A stretch of DNA of 60,622 nucleotides from Acidobacteriota bacterium (GCA_016871015.1 VFZX01000004.1:1-60622), one strand, 5' to 3'. Shown: positions 8,660-17,260, counted from the stretch's first letter. Notes: a model not told the origin generated them from the letters alone. Numbers and translations are program-made.

Positions 8660-10050
8660 CACAAACACGCCGCGAATTGTTCCGGCTGGCGACGGGCGGG
8701 ATCGGGTTCACCGCGCTGGCTGACCGTCTGATGGCGGACCCAGTATCGGCGGCGCCGCATTTCGCGCCACGGGCCAAGCGCGTGATTTATCTTTTTCAGC
8801 ACGGCGGCCCCTCGCAGCTTGACCTGTACGACTACAAGCCGGCGCTCACCCGCCTCCACGGAACGGAGCTTCCGGACAGCGTCCGCATGGGGCAGCGGCT
8901 CACGGGAATGACGGCCTTTCAGGCGAAGTTCCCCACAGCGCCATCGATTTTCAAGTACGCGCAATACGGACCGGACGGAATGTGGTTGAGCGAGATCCTG
9001 CCGCACACGGCTCAGGTAGCTGGAGAGATCTGCCTGATCCGGTCGATGCACACGGAGGCGATCAATCACGATCCCGCGGTGACGTTCTTCCAGACGGGAT
9101 TCCAATTGGCGGGGCGGCCGTCGATTGGCTCGTGGATCTCCTACGGGTTGGGCTCGGAGTGCAGCGATCTGCCATCGTTCGTCGTGTTCGTCTCGCAAGG
9201 CAAGGGCGCCTCGCAAGCGCTCGCCGACCGCCAGTGGGGCAGCGGATTCCTGCCGACCCGCTACCAGGGGGTGAAGTTCCGCGCGGCGGCGGATCCGGTG
9301 CTGTACCTTTCAAACCCCGATGGATACTCGTCCACGGCGAGGCGGCGCTACCTGGATGATCTCGCACGGTTGAACGGGATCAAGCTCGCCGACAGCGGTG
9401 ATCCGGAGATCGCGACGCGGATCAACCAGTATGAGATGGCGTTCAAGATGCAGTCTTCGGTTCCGGGACTCACCGATCTGTCGGATGAGCCCGAGTCGAC
9501 GTTCCGGATGTACGGTCCGGACTCGCGCACACCGGGATCCTACGCCGCCAACTGCATTCTGGCGCGGCGGCTCGCTGAACGCGGGGTGCGGTTCGTCCAG
9601 TTGTTCCATCGCGGATGGGACCAGCACGGCAGCCTGCCCCGCGATATCCGTCTGCAGTGCCAGCAGACGGATCAGCCTTCCGCGGCGCTGATCACGGACC
9701 TCAAACAGCGTGGACTGCTCGACGATACACTCGTGATCTGGGGCGGCGAGTTTGGGCGGACGGTATACTCACAGGGGACGCTGACGGCGGCGGACTATGG
9801 ACGCGATCACCATCCGCGCTGCTTTGCGATGTGGATCGCTGGTGGCGGTGTCCGCGGCGGGCTGACGTACGGCGCGACGGACGACTTCAGCTATAACGTC
9901 GTTGAGAATCCCGTGGACGTACATGATTTGCACGCGACCGTCCTGCATTGCCTGGGAATGGATCACACGCGGTTGACGTTCAAGTTCCAGGGCCGGCATT
10001 ACCGGCTGACGGACGTCAAAGGGCGGGTGGTAAGGGAGCTGCTGGCATGA
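8656..10050 (+). CDS. DUF1501 domain protein
   Basis: A 464-residue protein overlapping the preceding stop by four bases. It has a Tat leader (QTRRELFRLATGG). The characteristic start of the domain, IYLFQHGGPSQLDLYDYKP, is at about 45-63. Later blocks are INHDPAVTFFQTG, RRLAERGVRFVQLFHRGWDQHG, WGGEFGRT and GRDHHPRCFAMW. DUF1501 proteins belong to the alkaline phosphatase-like superfamily and resemble sulfatases without the CxPxR loop; no such motif is seen here. It is the co-exported partner of the DUF1549/DUF1553 protein. Substrate and reaction are unknown. Confidence 0.9.
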   Translation: MTQTRRELFRLATGGIGFTALADRLMADPVSAAPHFAPRAKRVIYLFQHGGPSQLDLYDYKPALTRLHGTELPDSVRMGQRLTGMTAFQAKFPTAPSIFKYAQYGPDGMWLSEILPHTAQVAGEICLIRSMHTEAINHDPAVTFFQTGFQLAGRPSIGSWISYGLGSECSDLPSFVVFVSQGKGASQALADRQWGSGFLPTRYQGVKFRAAADPVLYLSNPDGYSSTARRRYLDDLARLNGIKLADSGDPEIATRINQYEMAFKMQSSVPGLTDLSDEPESTFRMYGPDSRTPGSYAANCILARRLAERGVRFVQLFHRGWDQHGSLPRDIRLQCQQTDQPSAALITDLKQRGLLDDTLVIWGGEFGRTVYSQGTLTAADYGRDHHPRCFAMWIAGGGVRGGLTYGATDDFSYNVVENPVDVHDLHATVLHCLGMDHTRLTFKFQGRHYRLTDVKGRVVRELLA

Positions 10051-10548
10051 TCACGGCGCGCCGGGAAGTCGAGATCCGGACGAACGTCACTTGGGCCGAG
10101 TACAGACAAATCTCCAATGACGCCCATCGAGGCCGGATCGACGACATTGGACGGTGAAGACTTGGCCAGGGGCTTCGAACCTGACTCCGCCTTCTATTTC
10201 CGAAACGCCCGGCGAGTTGCCGGTAAAGGCGAAATCGAGTTGCCGGGCGCCCCCCCGCCCGATCTGGTGATCGAGGTGGACATCACAAGCTCTTCCTTGC
10301 GCAAGCTCCCGCTCATGGCGGCGATGGGCATCCCGGAAGTCTGGAGGTTCGACGGCGGCGTGCTCACGATCCTCCGGCTTGAGTCCGGCTGCTACCGCGA
10401 TGCGAACGCCAGCATATGGCTTCCGCCGCTGACGGCCGAGGACGCGACACGCCTCGCGCACCTGGCGATGTCAACCGTCCGGCCCATCGAGTGGCGGCGC
10501 GCCGTCGCGGACTGGTTCGAGCGCGCTACCCGCCCGAAATCGCTGTAA
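10047..10548 (+). pseudogene. Uma2-family (DUF820) endonuclease gene with internal deletion and frame change
   Basis: The first frame starts at ATG 10047, overlapping the DUF1501 stop, and encodes a normal Uma2 start (REVEIRTNVTWAEYRQI) before stopping at 10157. The remainder of the family runs in another frame from about 10117 to 10548: EAGSTTLDGEDLARGFEPD, PPDLVIEVDITSSSLRKLP and MGIPEVWRFDGG. The segment normally between these parts (about 50-60 residues, with YDRGVLEIMSP-like sequence and the first catalytic acid) is missing. The second part could be translated alone from ATG 10117 (143 residues) and keeps the E-x-D core, but would lack part of the PD-(D/E)xK fold. The 3' end overlaps moaD on the other strand by 23 bases. 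Confidence 0.75.
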
Positions 10549-10789
10549 CGAAGTGAATCTCGCTCGCCGGCCCCACCGGCTCCAGCGCCCCCATCGGACA
10601 CACCTCGCCGTCCACCGCTACGGACACGTTGGGACGCAACCGCCCGCCATCCATCAAGCGGTCGCGCATCCCTGGATAGAGTGATTCCAGATTCTCGATT
10701 ACGTCCCGAACCGACTGGCCGCTGGCCTCCACCCGGTCCACCCCGCCCGACAGCGGACGCAGCAGCGTGGGAATGAAGACCACCGCCAT
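10526..10789 (-). CDS. MoaD/ThiS-family sulfur carrier protein
   Basis: An 87-residue protein that ends in Gly-Gly, the C-terminus that is adenylated and thiocarboxylated in MoaD/ThiS carriers. The beta-grasp pattern fits: SVRDVIENLESLYPGMRDRL, then LRPNVSVAVDGE, then SEIHFVTAISGG. It starts two bases after the Mo-subunit stop and is the last gene of the molybdenum hydroxylase operon. A dedicated role in molybdopterin synthesis or in sulfuration for the neighbouring enzyme is likely, but the MoaE partner is not in the window. The gene's 3' end overlaps the opposing Uma2 remnant. Confidence 0.85.
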   Translation of the reverse strand: MAVVFIPTLLRPLSGGVDRVEASGQSVRDVIENLESLYPGMRDRLMDGGRLRPNVSVAVDGEVCPMGALEPVGPASEIHFVTAISGG

Positions 10790-10791
10790 CT

Positions 10792-13035
10792 CTACTTGGA
10801 CCAGATCGCTTCCATCACCGCCGGCGGACTCATCGGGAGACGCCGCATCCGCACACCGGCGGCACGGTAGATCGCGTTGGCGAGCGCAGCCGGTGGCGGA
10901 ACGATGTTCGCCTCGCCGACCCCCCGAACGCCGAACGGATGGCCTGGATTCGGAACCTCGACGATGATCGTTTCGATCATCGGGAGATCAAGCGAGGTCG
11001 GCATGCGGTAGTCGAGCAAGCTCGAATTCATCATCATCCCGTCGCGGCTCATGTAGTACTCTTCGTTGAGCCCCCAGCCGATCCCCTGGACGCTGCCGCC
11101 CTGCATCTGTCCCTCGACGTAGCTTGGGTGGATCGCCTTGCCGGCATCCTGAATCGAAGTGAAGCGCAGGACCGTGGTTTTTCCGGTCTCCGGGTCGACC
11201 TCGACATCGGCGATTGCGGCTGAGAACGACCCTCCCACGCCCCGTGGATTCACGGTCGCGCGGCCCACCACCGGCCCGCCGGTTTCGCCAACCTTTGCGG
11301 CCAGTTCCTTGAATGTCGCGGAATGGCCATTGCAGCGGAAGCTCCCACGCCCGGCTTCCACTTTGTCCGGTACAGTCTCCCACAACTTCGCCGCGCGCTC
11401 CTTCATTTGCCGGATGACGTCCCCGGCCGCCTCGCACGCCGCCATGCCGGTCGAAAACGTCACGCGGCTTCCACCCGTGACAGCGGTGAACCCCACGGAG
11501 TCGGTGTCCACAACCGATGGATGCACATCCTCGACCGGGATCCCAAGCACCTCAGCCGCCTGCATCGCGACCGACGTGCGCGTGCCGCCAATGTCGGTCG
11601 AACCCTCGACCAGATTCACCGTGCCGTCGGCGTTCACGTTGATCGTGCAGCTCGATGGCAGCCCCACGTTGAACCAGAAGCCCACCGCCACGCCGCGGCC
11701 GCGGTTCGGACCCTCGAGCGGCGACTGGTAATGTTCGCTGCCGCGCACGGCCTCCAGCACTTCGACACAGCCGATGCGCTTGAACTTGGGTCCGTCGGCG
11801 CGGCGCGTGCCTTCCTTGGCGGCGTTTCGCAACCGGATCTCCACCGGATCGATCCCCAACTGCTCAGCCAGCTCATCGATGACCGTCTCGGTGGCAAACG
11901 CGGCGTTGGTTGCACCGGGCGCGCGGTAGGCGGCGGTGCTCGGCTTGTTGACGACAACATCGAATCCGTCAATGGTGACGTTCGGGATATCGTAGGCGGC
12001 GAACACGCACATTCCGCCTGGTCCGACCATGGCTCCGGGATACGCGCCAGCCTCATAGGCGAGGTAGGCCTCCGCGGCGACCAGCTTGCCGTCACTCGTC
12101 GCGCCGATCTTGACGCGGATATAGGATCCAGGCGTCGGTCCCGTGCCCTCGAAGACGTCCTTGCGCGTCATCAGGATCTTCACCGGCCGCCCGGTCTTCC
12201 TCGATAACAGCGCCGCGACGGGTTCGAGGTATACCGGGATCTTGCCGCCGAAGCCTCCACCGATCTCCATTGGCGTCACACGGATCCGCGACTGCGCGAT
12301 GTCGAGCACGCAGGCCGTGGCATCGCGCACCACGAACGACCCCTGCGTCGAGCACCAGATGTGCACGCGCCCGTCGTTGTTCCACAGGGCCGTGGCGTTG
12401 TGCGGCTCAATGTAGCCCTGGTGGACCGTGGCGGTCGAGAATTCGCGCTCGATGACCACATCGGTTTCCGCGAATCCTTTCTTGGAATCTCCCAGAATAT
12501 GCCGGAAATGTTCGGAAATATTCGACCGTCCCTGCGCTTTTTCTCCCAGTTCCGCCGTCCGCAGACCGTCATGGAGGATGGGGGCGTCCGGCTGCATGGC
12601 TTCAGGCGCCGTGAGGACGCACGGGAGCGGCTCGTACTCGACTTCAATGAGCTGCGCTGCCTCTTCCGCGATGTGCGCGGAGGTAGCCGCGACACCGGCG
12701 ACTGCGTGGCCGCGGTAGAGCACCTTGCCCGAGGCGAGGACGTTGCCGCGGACATAGGCGAGCGGAGTTGCGCCCTCGCCGAAGTCGACCAGTTTGTCGG
12801 GCGCAGGCGGAAAATCAGCCGCGGTGACGACGGCCTTCACGCCCGGATAGGCGAGCGCCTTGGCGGTGTCGATCCGCACGATGCGCGCGTGGGCGTGCGG
12901 GCTGCGGAGGATGGCGCCGTGCAGCAGCCCTGCCATTTGGAAGTCGGCGCCGTACAGCGCGCGCCCGGTCACCTTGTCCGCACCGTCGTGGCGGACGGGC
13001 CGCGTGCCAACTACCTGGTATTCGGTCTTCGTCAT
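10792..13035 (-). CDS. Xanthine dehydrogenase-family molybdopterin-binding subunit
   Basis: A 747-residue large subunit of a molybdenum hydroxylase. The GGGFGG cofactor loop is at 259-264. The active-site loop reads AAYRAPGA at about 368-375. The base Glu708 lies in GVRGVGEANIVPPPAA. The loop differs from AYxCSFR of form I CO dehydrogenase and from AYRGAGR of form II, so CO is an unlikely substrate; an aromatic, purine or aldehyde compound is more likely. The start overlaps the [2Fe-2S] subunit stop by four bases (ATGA), and MoaD follows two bases after the stop. The gene order FAD, Fe-S, Mo is that of CoxMSL-type operons. Confidence 0.92.
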   Translation of the reverse strand: MTKTEYQVVGTRPVRHDGADKVTGRALYGADFQMAGLLHGAILRSPHAHARIVRIDTAKALAYPGVKAVVTAADFPPAPDKLVDFGEGATPLAYVRGNVLASGKVLYRGHAVAGVAATSAHIAEEAAQLIEVEYEPLPCVLTAPEAMQPDAPILHDGLRTAELGEKAQGRSNISEHFRHILGDSKKGFAETDVVIEREFSTATVHQGYIEPHNATALWNNDGRVHIWCSTQGSFVVRDATACVLDIAQSRIRVTPMEIGGGFGGKIPVYLEPVAALLSRKTGRPVKILMTRKDVFEGTGPTPGSYIRVKIGATSDGKLVAAEAYLAYEAGAYPGAMVGPGGMCVFAAYDIPNVTIDGFDVVVNKPSTAAYRAPGATNAAFATETVIDELAEQLGIDPVEIRLRNAAKEGTRRADGPKFKRIGCVEVLEAVRGSEHYQSPLEGPNRGRGVAVGFWFNVGLPSSCTINVNADGTVNLVEGSTDIGGTRTSVAMQAAEVLGIPVEDVHPSVVDTDSVGFTAVTGGSRVTFSTGMAACEAAGDVIRQMKERAAKLWETVPDKVEAGRGSFRCNGHSATFKELAAKVGETGGPVVGRATVNPRGVGGSFSAAIADVEVDPETGKTTVLRFTSIQDAGKAIHPSYVEGQMQGGSVQGIGWGLNEEYYMSRDGMMMNSSLLDYRMPTSLDLPMIETIIVEVPNPGHPFGVRGVGEANIVPPPAALANAIYRAAGVRMRRLPMSPPAVMEAIWSK

Positions 13036-13517
13036 GGACGGGCCTCCTTCATCTCGCGCGCGGCCTGCTGGACCGCGCGAATGATCTTGTCATAGCCGGT
13101 GCACCGGCACAGATTGTTCGCGAGCCACAACCGGATCCGCGCCTCGGAGGGCTCGGGTTCCTGTTCGAGCAGAGCCTTCGCGGCTACCAGGAATCCGGGT
13201 GTGCAGATGCCACACTGAAGCGCGGCATTTTCGAGAAACGCTTTTTGGAGCGGGTGCAGTTCCGTGCCCCGGGCCAAGCCCTCGACCGTACCGATTTGGG
13301 CGCCCTCGGCCTCGACGCCGAGCACGAGGCACGATGTGACGATCCGGCCGTCCATCTCCACCGTGCAGGCGCCACAGTTGCCGTCGTTGCAGCCCTCCTT
13401 GGTACCGGTCAGGTTGCACAGGTCGCGGAGGCATTCGAGCAGACTTTGGCGGGGTTCGCAGAGGAACTCGGCCGGCTCGCCGTTAATCGCCGTTCGGACA
13501 TGGACTTTTGACTGCAT
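13032..13517 (-). CDS. [2Fe-2S] subunit of molybdenum hydroxylase
   Basis: A 161-residue small subunit. I place the start at ATG 13517 because GGGAGG lies six bases upstream and the ATG shares one base with the FAD subunit stop (TAATG). The N-terminal plant-type ferredoxin cluster ligands appear in GTKEGCNDGNCGACTVEMDG plus a later Cys in VTSC. The C-terminal four-helix cluster has LQCGICTPG and NNLCRCTGYDKI. It passes electrons from the Mo centre to the FAD subunit. Translation is coupled to both neighbours by overlaps. Confidence 0.93.
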   Translation of the reverse strand: MQSKVHVRTAINGEPAEFLCEPRQSLLECLRDLCNLTGTKEGCNDGNCGACTVEMDGRIVTSCLVLGVEAEGAQIGTVEGLARGTELHPLQKAFLENAALQCGICTPGFLVAAKALLEQEPEPSEARIRLWLANNLCRCTGYDKIIRAVQQAAREMKEARP

Positions 13518-14377
13518 TAGTGCACCTCCCGGGCCGCGGCTTCGAGCGCCCGGCGTGTGAGCACGGCGCACAGGTGGCGGCGGTACTCGACGGTGCCGCG
13601 CATGTCGGTGATCGGGGAGGCGGCGGCCCGCGCGGCTTCGGCGGCCTGATGGAACGCCTCCGGACCCGGAGTCTTGCCGGCAAGTGCTTCACCCGCGGCG
13701 CGGGCAAACAGCGGGACCGGGGCCACCGAGGCCAGCGCCACCCGGGCCTCGCGAATCACGCCATCCTGGATCCGGAGGGAGACGCCCGCGCCCGCCACCG
13801 CGATGTCCATCTCGTTGCGGGGTATGAACCGCAGGTAGTGCGCGGCGAATCCGGGTGCCGGAGCAGGGATCCTCAGGCTCACCAACAGTTCCCCGGCGCC
13901 GAGCAAATTGCGGCCCGGAGCAGTACAGAACTGCTCCACCGCAACGGTGCGCCCGCCACCCGGACCAGCGAGCCGGCACTGGGCTCCGAGCGCGATCAAC
14001 AGTGGTACGGCATCGGCGCTCGGCGCGGAATTGCACAGGTTGCCACCGATGGATGCACGGCCCTGGATGGCGGTCCCGCCGATGAGTCCGGCGACTTCGG
14101 CCAGCGAGGGATACGCGGAACGGACCGCGCGGTCCCCATAGATCCGGTAGCACGGAACCGCGGCGCCGAGCGTGAGTCCGGCCGCCGGGTCGAAGGACAG
14201 CTCATTCAGCTCCGGAATCCGCTTGCCGTCCACCACGAGTCCGCATGTACGGCGGCGGGACCGTATCTGGACGAGAAGGTCGGTGCCGCCAGCCAGAATT
14301 CTGGCGTCTGGACGGCCATCCAACAACGAGACGGCTTCCGCCACGGAGCGGGGAGCCGCATAGTCAAACCATTGCAC
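13517..14377 (-). CDS. FAD-binding subunit of molybdenum hydroxylase
   Basis: A 286-residue subunit from GTG 14377, with AGGAG nine bases upstream. FAD pyrophosphate loops are visible as LAGGTDLLVQIRS near residue 32 and ASIGGNLCNSAPSADAVP near 110. The C-terminal CO dehydrogenase flavoprotein domain is at about 180-280. It is the first gene of a four-gene minus-strand operon and accepts electrons from the [2Fe-2S] subunit. The TACCCT and TACTTC hexamers some 30-50 bases upstream are possible -10 elements. Confidence 0.92.
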   Translation of the reverse strand: MQWFDYAAPRSVAEAVSLLDGRPDARILAGGTDLLVQIRSRRRTCGLVVDGKRIPELNELSFDPAAGLTLGAAVPCYRIYGDRAVRSAYPSLAEVAGLIGGTAIQGRASIGGNLCNSAPSADAVPLLIALGAQCRLAGPGGGRTVAVEQFCTAPGRNLLGAGELLVSLRIPAPAPGFAAHYLRFIPRNEMDIAVAGAGVSLRIQDGVIREARVALASVAPVPLFARAAGEALAGKTPGPEAFHQAAEAARAAASPITDMRGTVEYRRHLCAVLTRRALEAAAREVH

Positions 14378-14440
14378 GAAGGAAGTCTCCTGCGGGAAGT
14401 AGACTTCCAGGGTACAACGGCGGCCGGACGGCGCGCGCCG

Positions 14441-15058
14441 TTATTTTCCGCCGCCCGCAATCACCGGTTCACCCGGCGTGCGGGGAGTCCAGGGATCGCG
14501 GTAACCCACCTTGCGGACCGCAACGTTTGACTTAATCGAGATCGCGTTGATTACATACGTCTGGGTCGGCTTGTTGAATTGGAAGAAGCTCTGCTCAGGG
14601 ACGCCGTTGCGGTTGTGCGTGATCATCAAGAGATCCATGTTCCCGGTGGGAAGCGAGAACGACATGTGGGGCATGTGGGGCTTCTTCATGCGCCCTGCAA
14701 ATCCAAAAAAGCCGCCCTTTTTCGCCGGCTCGGGCGCCGGCGGCGCCGCGGCCTTCACCTTGGCGGGCTTACGGGGACGCGGAGGCGGCGGGACCTTGCC
14801 GAACTGCAGGTCGGTGATCGAACGGTATGGAATCCGGATCTCCTCGCCGTCCAGCGTCGAAAAAACCATCTCCTTGCGGCCGTCAAGCAGAAGGTTCCCC
14901 TTGCGCTGGAACGGCTGGTCGCCATCGGCGGGTTTGGTGATCCAGCGCACGTCGGACACCTCGATCGGCTGCCAAGCGGTGGCTTTAATAGGTGTGGCAC
15001 CTCCCTGGGGAAGGGCGGGAAGTGTAGAGAATAGAAGGATGGGGAGGATACGGGCCAT
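14441..15058 (-). CDS. Exported protein of unknown function
   Basis: A 205-residue protein with a short signal peptide (MARILPILLFSTLPALPQG). The N-terminal half has a mixed beta pattern (LLLDGRKEMVFSTLDGEEIRIPYRSITDLQFG) that resembles PH-like or YopX-like beta units. A Pro/Lys/Ala-rich linker (about 90-115) follows, then a basic Met/His patch (RMKKPHMPHMSF) and a second beta region with LLMITHNRNG and FFQFNKPTQTYV. The second half could form one folded domain with the first, interrupted by the linker. I do not recognise the family. Its ribosome-binding site lies inside an inverted repeat (separate entry). Confidence 0.6.
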   Translation of the reverse strand: MARILPILLFSTLPALPQGGATPIKATAWQPIEVSDVRWITKPADGDQPFQRKGNLLLDGRKEMVFSTLDGEEIRIPYRSITDLQFGKVPPPPRPRKPAKVKAAAPPAPEPAKKGGFFGFAGRMKKPHMPHMSFSLPTGNMDLLMITHNRNGVPEQSFFQFNKPTQTYVINAISIKSNVAVRKVGYRDPWTPRTPGEPVIAGGGK

Positions 15059-15061
15059 GGT

Positions 15062-15093
15062 CGGACTCCTGGGTAATGATCGTCAGGAGTCCG
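15062..15093 (-). promoter_or_regulatory. 10-bp hairpin that buries the ribosome-binding site of the 14441-15058 gene
   Basis: CGGACTCCTG (15062-15071) and CAGGAGTCCG (15084-15093) on the plus strand form a perfect 10-bp inverted repeat with a 12-base spacer. Read on the minus strand, the downstream arm CAGGAGTCCG contains the Shine-Dalgarno AGGAG and ends three bases before the ATG at 15058. Folding would occlude the ribosome-binding site. This suggests translational control of the exported protein, by unfolding, by a ligand or by a bound protein. Which of these applies cannot be told from sequence. Confidence 0.6.
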
Positions 15094-15148
15094 CCGGTAC
15101 TTTAGCAGTCCAATGAGGTATGACATTCTCAACGCTGGGCGGCCGTGA

Positions 15149-15161
15149 TACCATTCGGATC
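15149..15161 (+). promoter_or_regulatory. Leaderless-type promoter of the Uma2 gene
   Basis: TACCAT at 15149-15154 is followed by seven bases and then ATG 15162, with no Shine-Dalgarno. The spacing places the predicted transcription start at the ATG itself. This also decides between ATG 15162 and an in-frame ATG at 15120, which would lie upstream of the -10. Confidence 0.45.
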
Positions 15162-15767
15162 ATGAATCTGGCGCTGCCAGAAATGGCCCAAGACCCTCCT
15201 TTGGTCGTGCCAGGCCCGGTGCTATCCGGCGAGGAACTCCTTGCGCTCTGCAGTGAACATGAGGATCTCGAGTTCGAAACCAATTGCCATGGGGAACTGG
15301 AGGTCATACCCAATACAGGAGTCGGATCGAGTGTCCGGAATGGAAGCCTGACTGCCCAGTTGGTCGTCTGGGCGGAAGCCACCGGACTCGGCGCAGCTTG
15401 TGATTCAGGCGCGCTGTTCCTGCTCCCCAATGGAGCGAGGCGGTCGCCCGATTCGGCTTGGATCAGTCCGTAACGTATCGCGTCGCTGCCCGAGGACTGC
15501 GGTGCGATCTGGCCCATTTGCCCGAATTTTGTTATTGAATTGCGATCAAAATCCGACCGGACTGGACGGCTCATTGAGAAGATGGAAGAGTGGCTGGCCA
15601 ACGGCGCGGAGCTCGGCTGGCTGGTGGATCCATACGAACGGACCGTTACGATTTTCCGGCCAGACACGCAGCCTCAGGTGCTCGACAAGCCAGACTTGCT
15701 CCGCGGTGAAGGGCCTGTTGAAGGGCTCACAATTCGCTTTGCGAGGCTTTGGGCGGTCAAGGATTAG
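15162..15767 (+). pseudogene. Uma2-family endonuclease gene broken by one stop codon
   Basis: The reading frame is that of a Uma2 (DUF820) PD-(D/E)xK protein throughout. Before the stop it has LEFETNCHGELEVIPNTG and ARRSPDSAWISP. A TAA at 15471-15473 stands where the family usually has Glu (WISPER), so a single G-to-T change (GAA to TAA) explains it. After the stop the frame continues unbroken: RIASLPEDCGAIWPICP, NFVIELRSKSDR, KMEEWLANGAELGWLVDP, to the normal end at 15767. The catalytic E-x-R/K region lies after the stop, so the truncated product should be inactive. A sequencing error is the alternative. Confidence 0.85.
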
Positions 15768-15847
15768 CATCAAGAGTCGCATAGAGCCCCTTCCAATCGC
15801 CCATTGCCCCTTGAGCGGCCCCACCAATTGTAGTACGCTGGCGGAAA

Positions 15848-17260
15848 ATGACTCCACGTGGAACCTTTCTCCTCGCCCTCACCGCTGCCGCCCTCTCTGC
15901 CCAGCCCCTCGACGTCGCCCTCAATAACGGCCGTGTCATCGATCCGGAGTCGAAGCTCGACGCCATCCGCTCGGTCGGGATCCGCGGCAAAAAGATCGTC
16001 TCCATCTCCAAGAACCCGCTCCGCGCCGCCACCGTTATCGATGCCACCGGACTCGTCATCTCCCCCGGCTTCATCGATCTCCACTCCCACGGCCAGACCC
16101 CGGAAAACTATCGCTACAAGGCCCGCGACGGCGTCACCACAGCCCTGGAAATGGAAATCGGCGTCTACCCAGTCGCGGCCTGGTATCAGGAACGCACCGG
16201 AAAGGCCCTGGTCAACTACGGCGCCACCGTCAGCCATCCCATCGCCCGGATGAAGGTGCTCGGCGACACCGGCGTCTGGCTTCCCCGTGACAAGGCCATC
16301 TCCGCCACCGCAACTCCCGCCCAGCACACCGCCACCCTCGACAACCTCCGCACCGGACTCCGCGAGGGCGGCCTCGGCATCGGATTCGGGATCGGCTACG
16401 TCCCCGCCTGCACCCAACAGGAGATCCTCGAAGCCTTCGGCGTCGCCGCCGAATTCAAGCGGCCGGGCTTTGTCCACACCCGCGACGGACGCGCCAAGAT
16501 GGTCGAGAGCCTCCAGGAAGTGATCGCCAACTCCGCCGTCACCGGGGCGGCCCTGCACGTCGTCCACATCCAGGCCTCCTCAGGCAAGTGGATTGAGACC
16601 GCGCTGAGCATGGTCGACGGCGCGCGCGCCCGCGGCCTCGACGTCACCATGGAAGCCTATCCCTACACCGCTGGCCAGACGCAGATCGAGTCGTCGATCT
16701 TCGACCCCGGCTGGCAGGAAAAGCTCGGCGCAGACTACAACGACCTCGTTTGGGTCAAGACCGGCGAGCGGCTCACCAGGGAGAGCTTCGACCGCTACCG
16801 CAAGATAGGCGGTTCGATCGTCACCTTCACCAACAAGGAGGAGTTCGTTGACAAGGCGATCGCGCACCCGCAAGTGATGATCGCAAGCGACGGCATGATC
16901 TACGACGGCCAAGGACACCCGCGCGGCGCCGGAACATACGCCCGGATCCTCGGCGTCTACGTCCGCGAACGCAAGACCCTGTCCCTCATGGACGCCATCG
17001 CCAAGATGAGCCTGCTGCCCGCGCGCCGGATGGAAGCCTACACACCGTCGATGCGCAACAAGGGCCGGATCCGGGTGGGCGCCGACGCCGACCTTGCCGT
17101 GCTCGATCCCGCCCGTGTCATCGACAAGGCCACCTACACACAGCCGAACCTGTACTCGGAGGGCATCCCCCATGTGCTTGTGGGCGGGACATTCGTGGTC
17201 CGCGACAGCCGTTTAGCCGACGGTGTCCTGCCCGGCGAGCCTATTTTGGCGGGGCGGTGA
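15848..17260 (+). CDS. Exported amidohydrolase, N-acyl-D-amino-acid deacylase-like
   Basis: A 470-residue protein with a signal peptide (MTPRGTFLLALTAAALSAQ). The amidohydrolase start VALNNGRVIDPES is followed by the metal-binding LVISPGFIDLHSHG at about 73-86. The interior GVTTALEMEIGV, HVVHIQASSG, EAYPYTAGQT and ASDGMIYDGQGHPRGAGT match D-aminoacylases and related enzymes of the urease superfamily. The C-terminal KGRIRVGADADLAVLDP rebuilds the beta-sandwich domain. Likely reaction: hydrolysis of an N-acyl-D-amino acid or similar amide in the periplasm. Its 3' end overlaps the opposing gene by 20 bases. Confidence 0.88.
   Translation: MTPRGTFLLALTAAALSAQPLDVALNNGRVIDPESKLDAIRSVGIRGKKIVSISKNPLRAATVIDATGLVISPGFIDLHSHGQTPENYRYKARDGVTTALEMEIGVYPVAAWYQERTGKALVNYGATVSHPIARMKVLGDTGVWLPRDKAISATATPAQHTATLDNLRTGLREGGLGIGFGIGYVPACTQQEILEAFGVAAEFKRPGFVHTRDGRAKMVESLQEVIANSAVTGAALHVVHIQASSGKWIETALSMVDGARARGLDVTMEAYPYTAGQTQIESSIFDPGWQEKLGADYNDLVWVKTGERLTRESFDRYRKIGGSIVTFTNKEEFVDKAIAHPQVMIASDGMIYDGQGHPRGAGTYARILGVYVRERKTLSLMDAIAKMSLLPARRMEAYTPSMRNKGRIRVGADADLAVLDPARVIDKATYTQPNLYSEGIPHVLVGGTFVVRDSRLADGVLPGEPILAGR

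Noticed and set aside
10792-14377. Form I or II carbon monoxide dehydrogenase (coxMSL)
   Set aside because: Gene order fits, but the active-site loop AYRAPGA lacks the AYxCSFR and AYRGAGR signatures.
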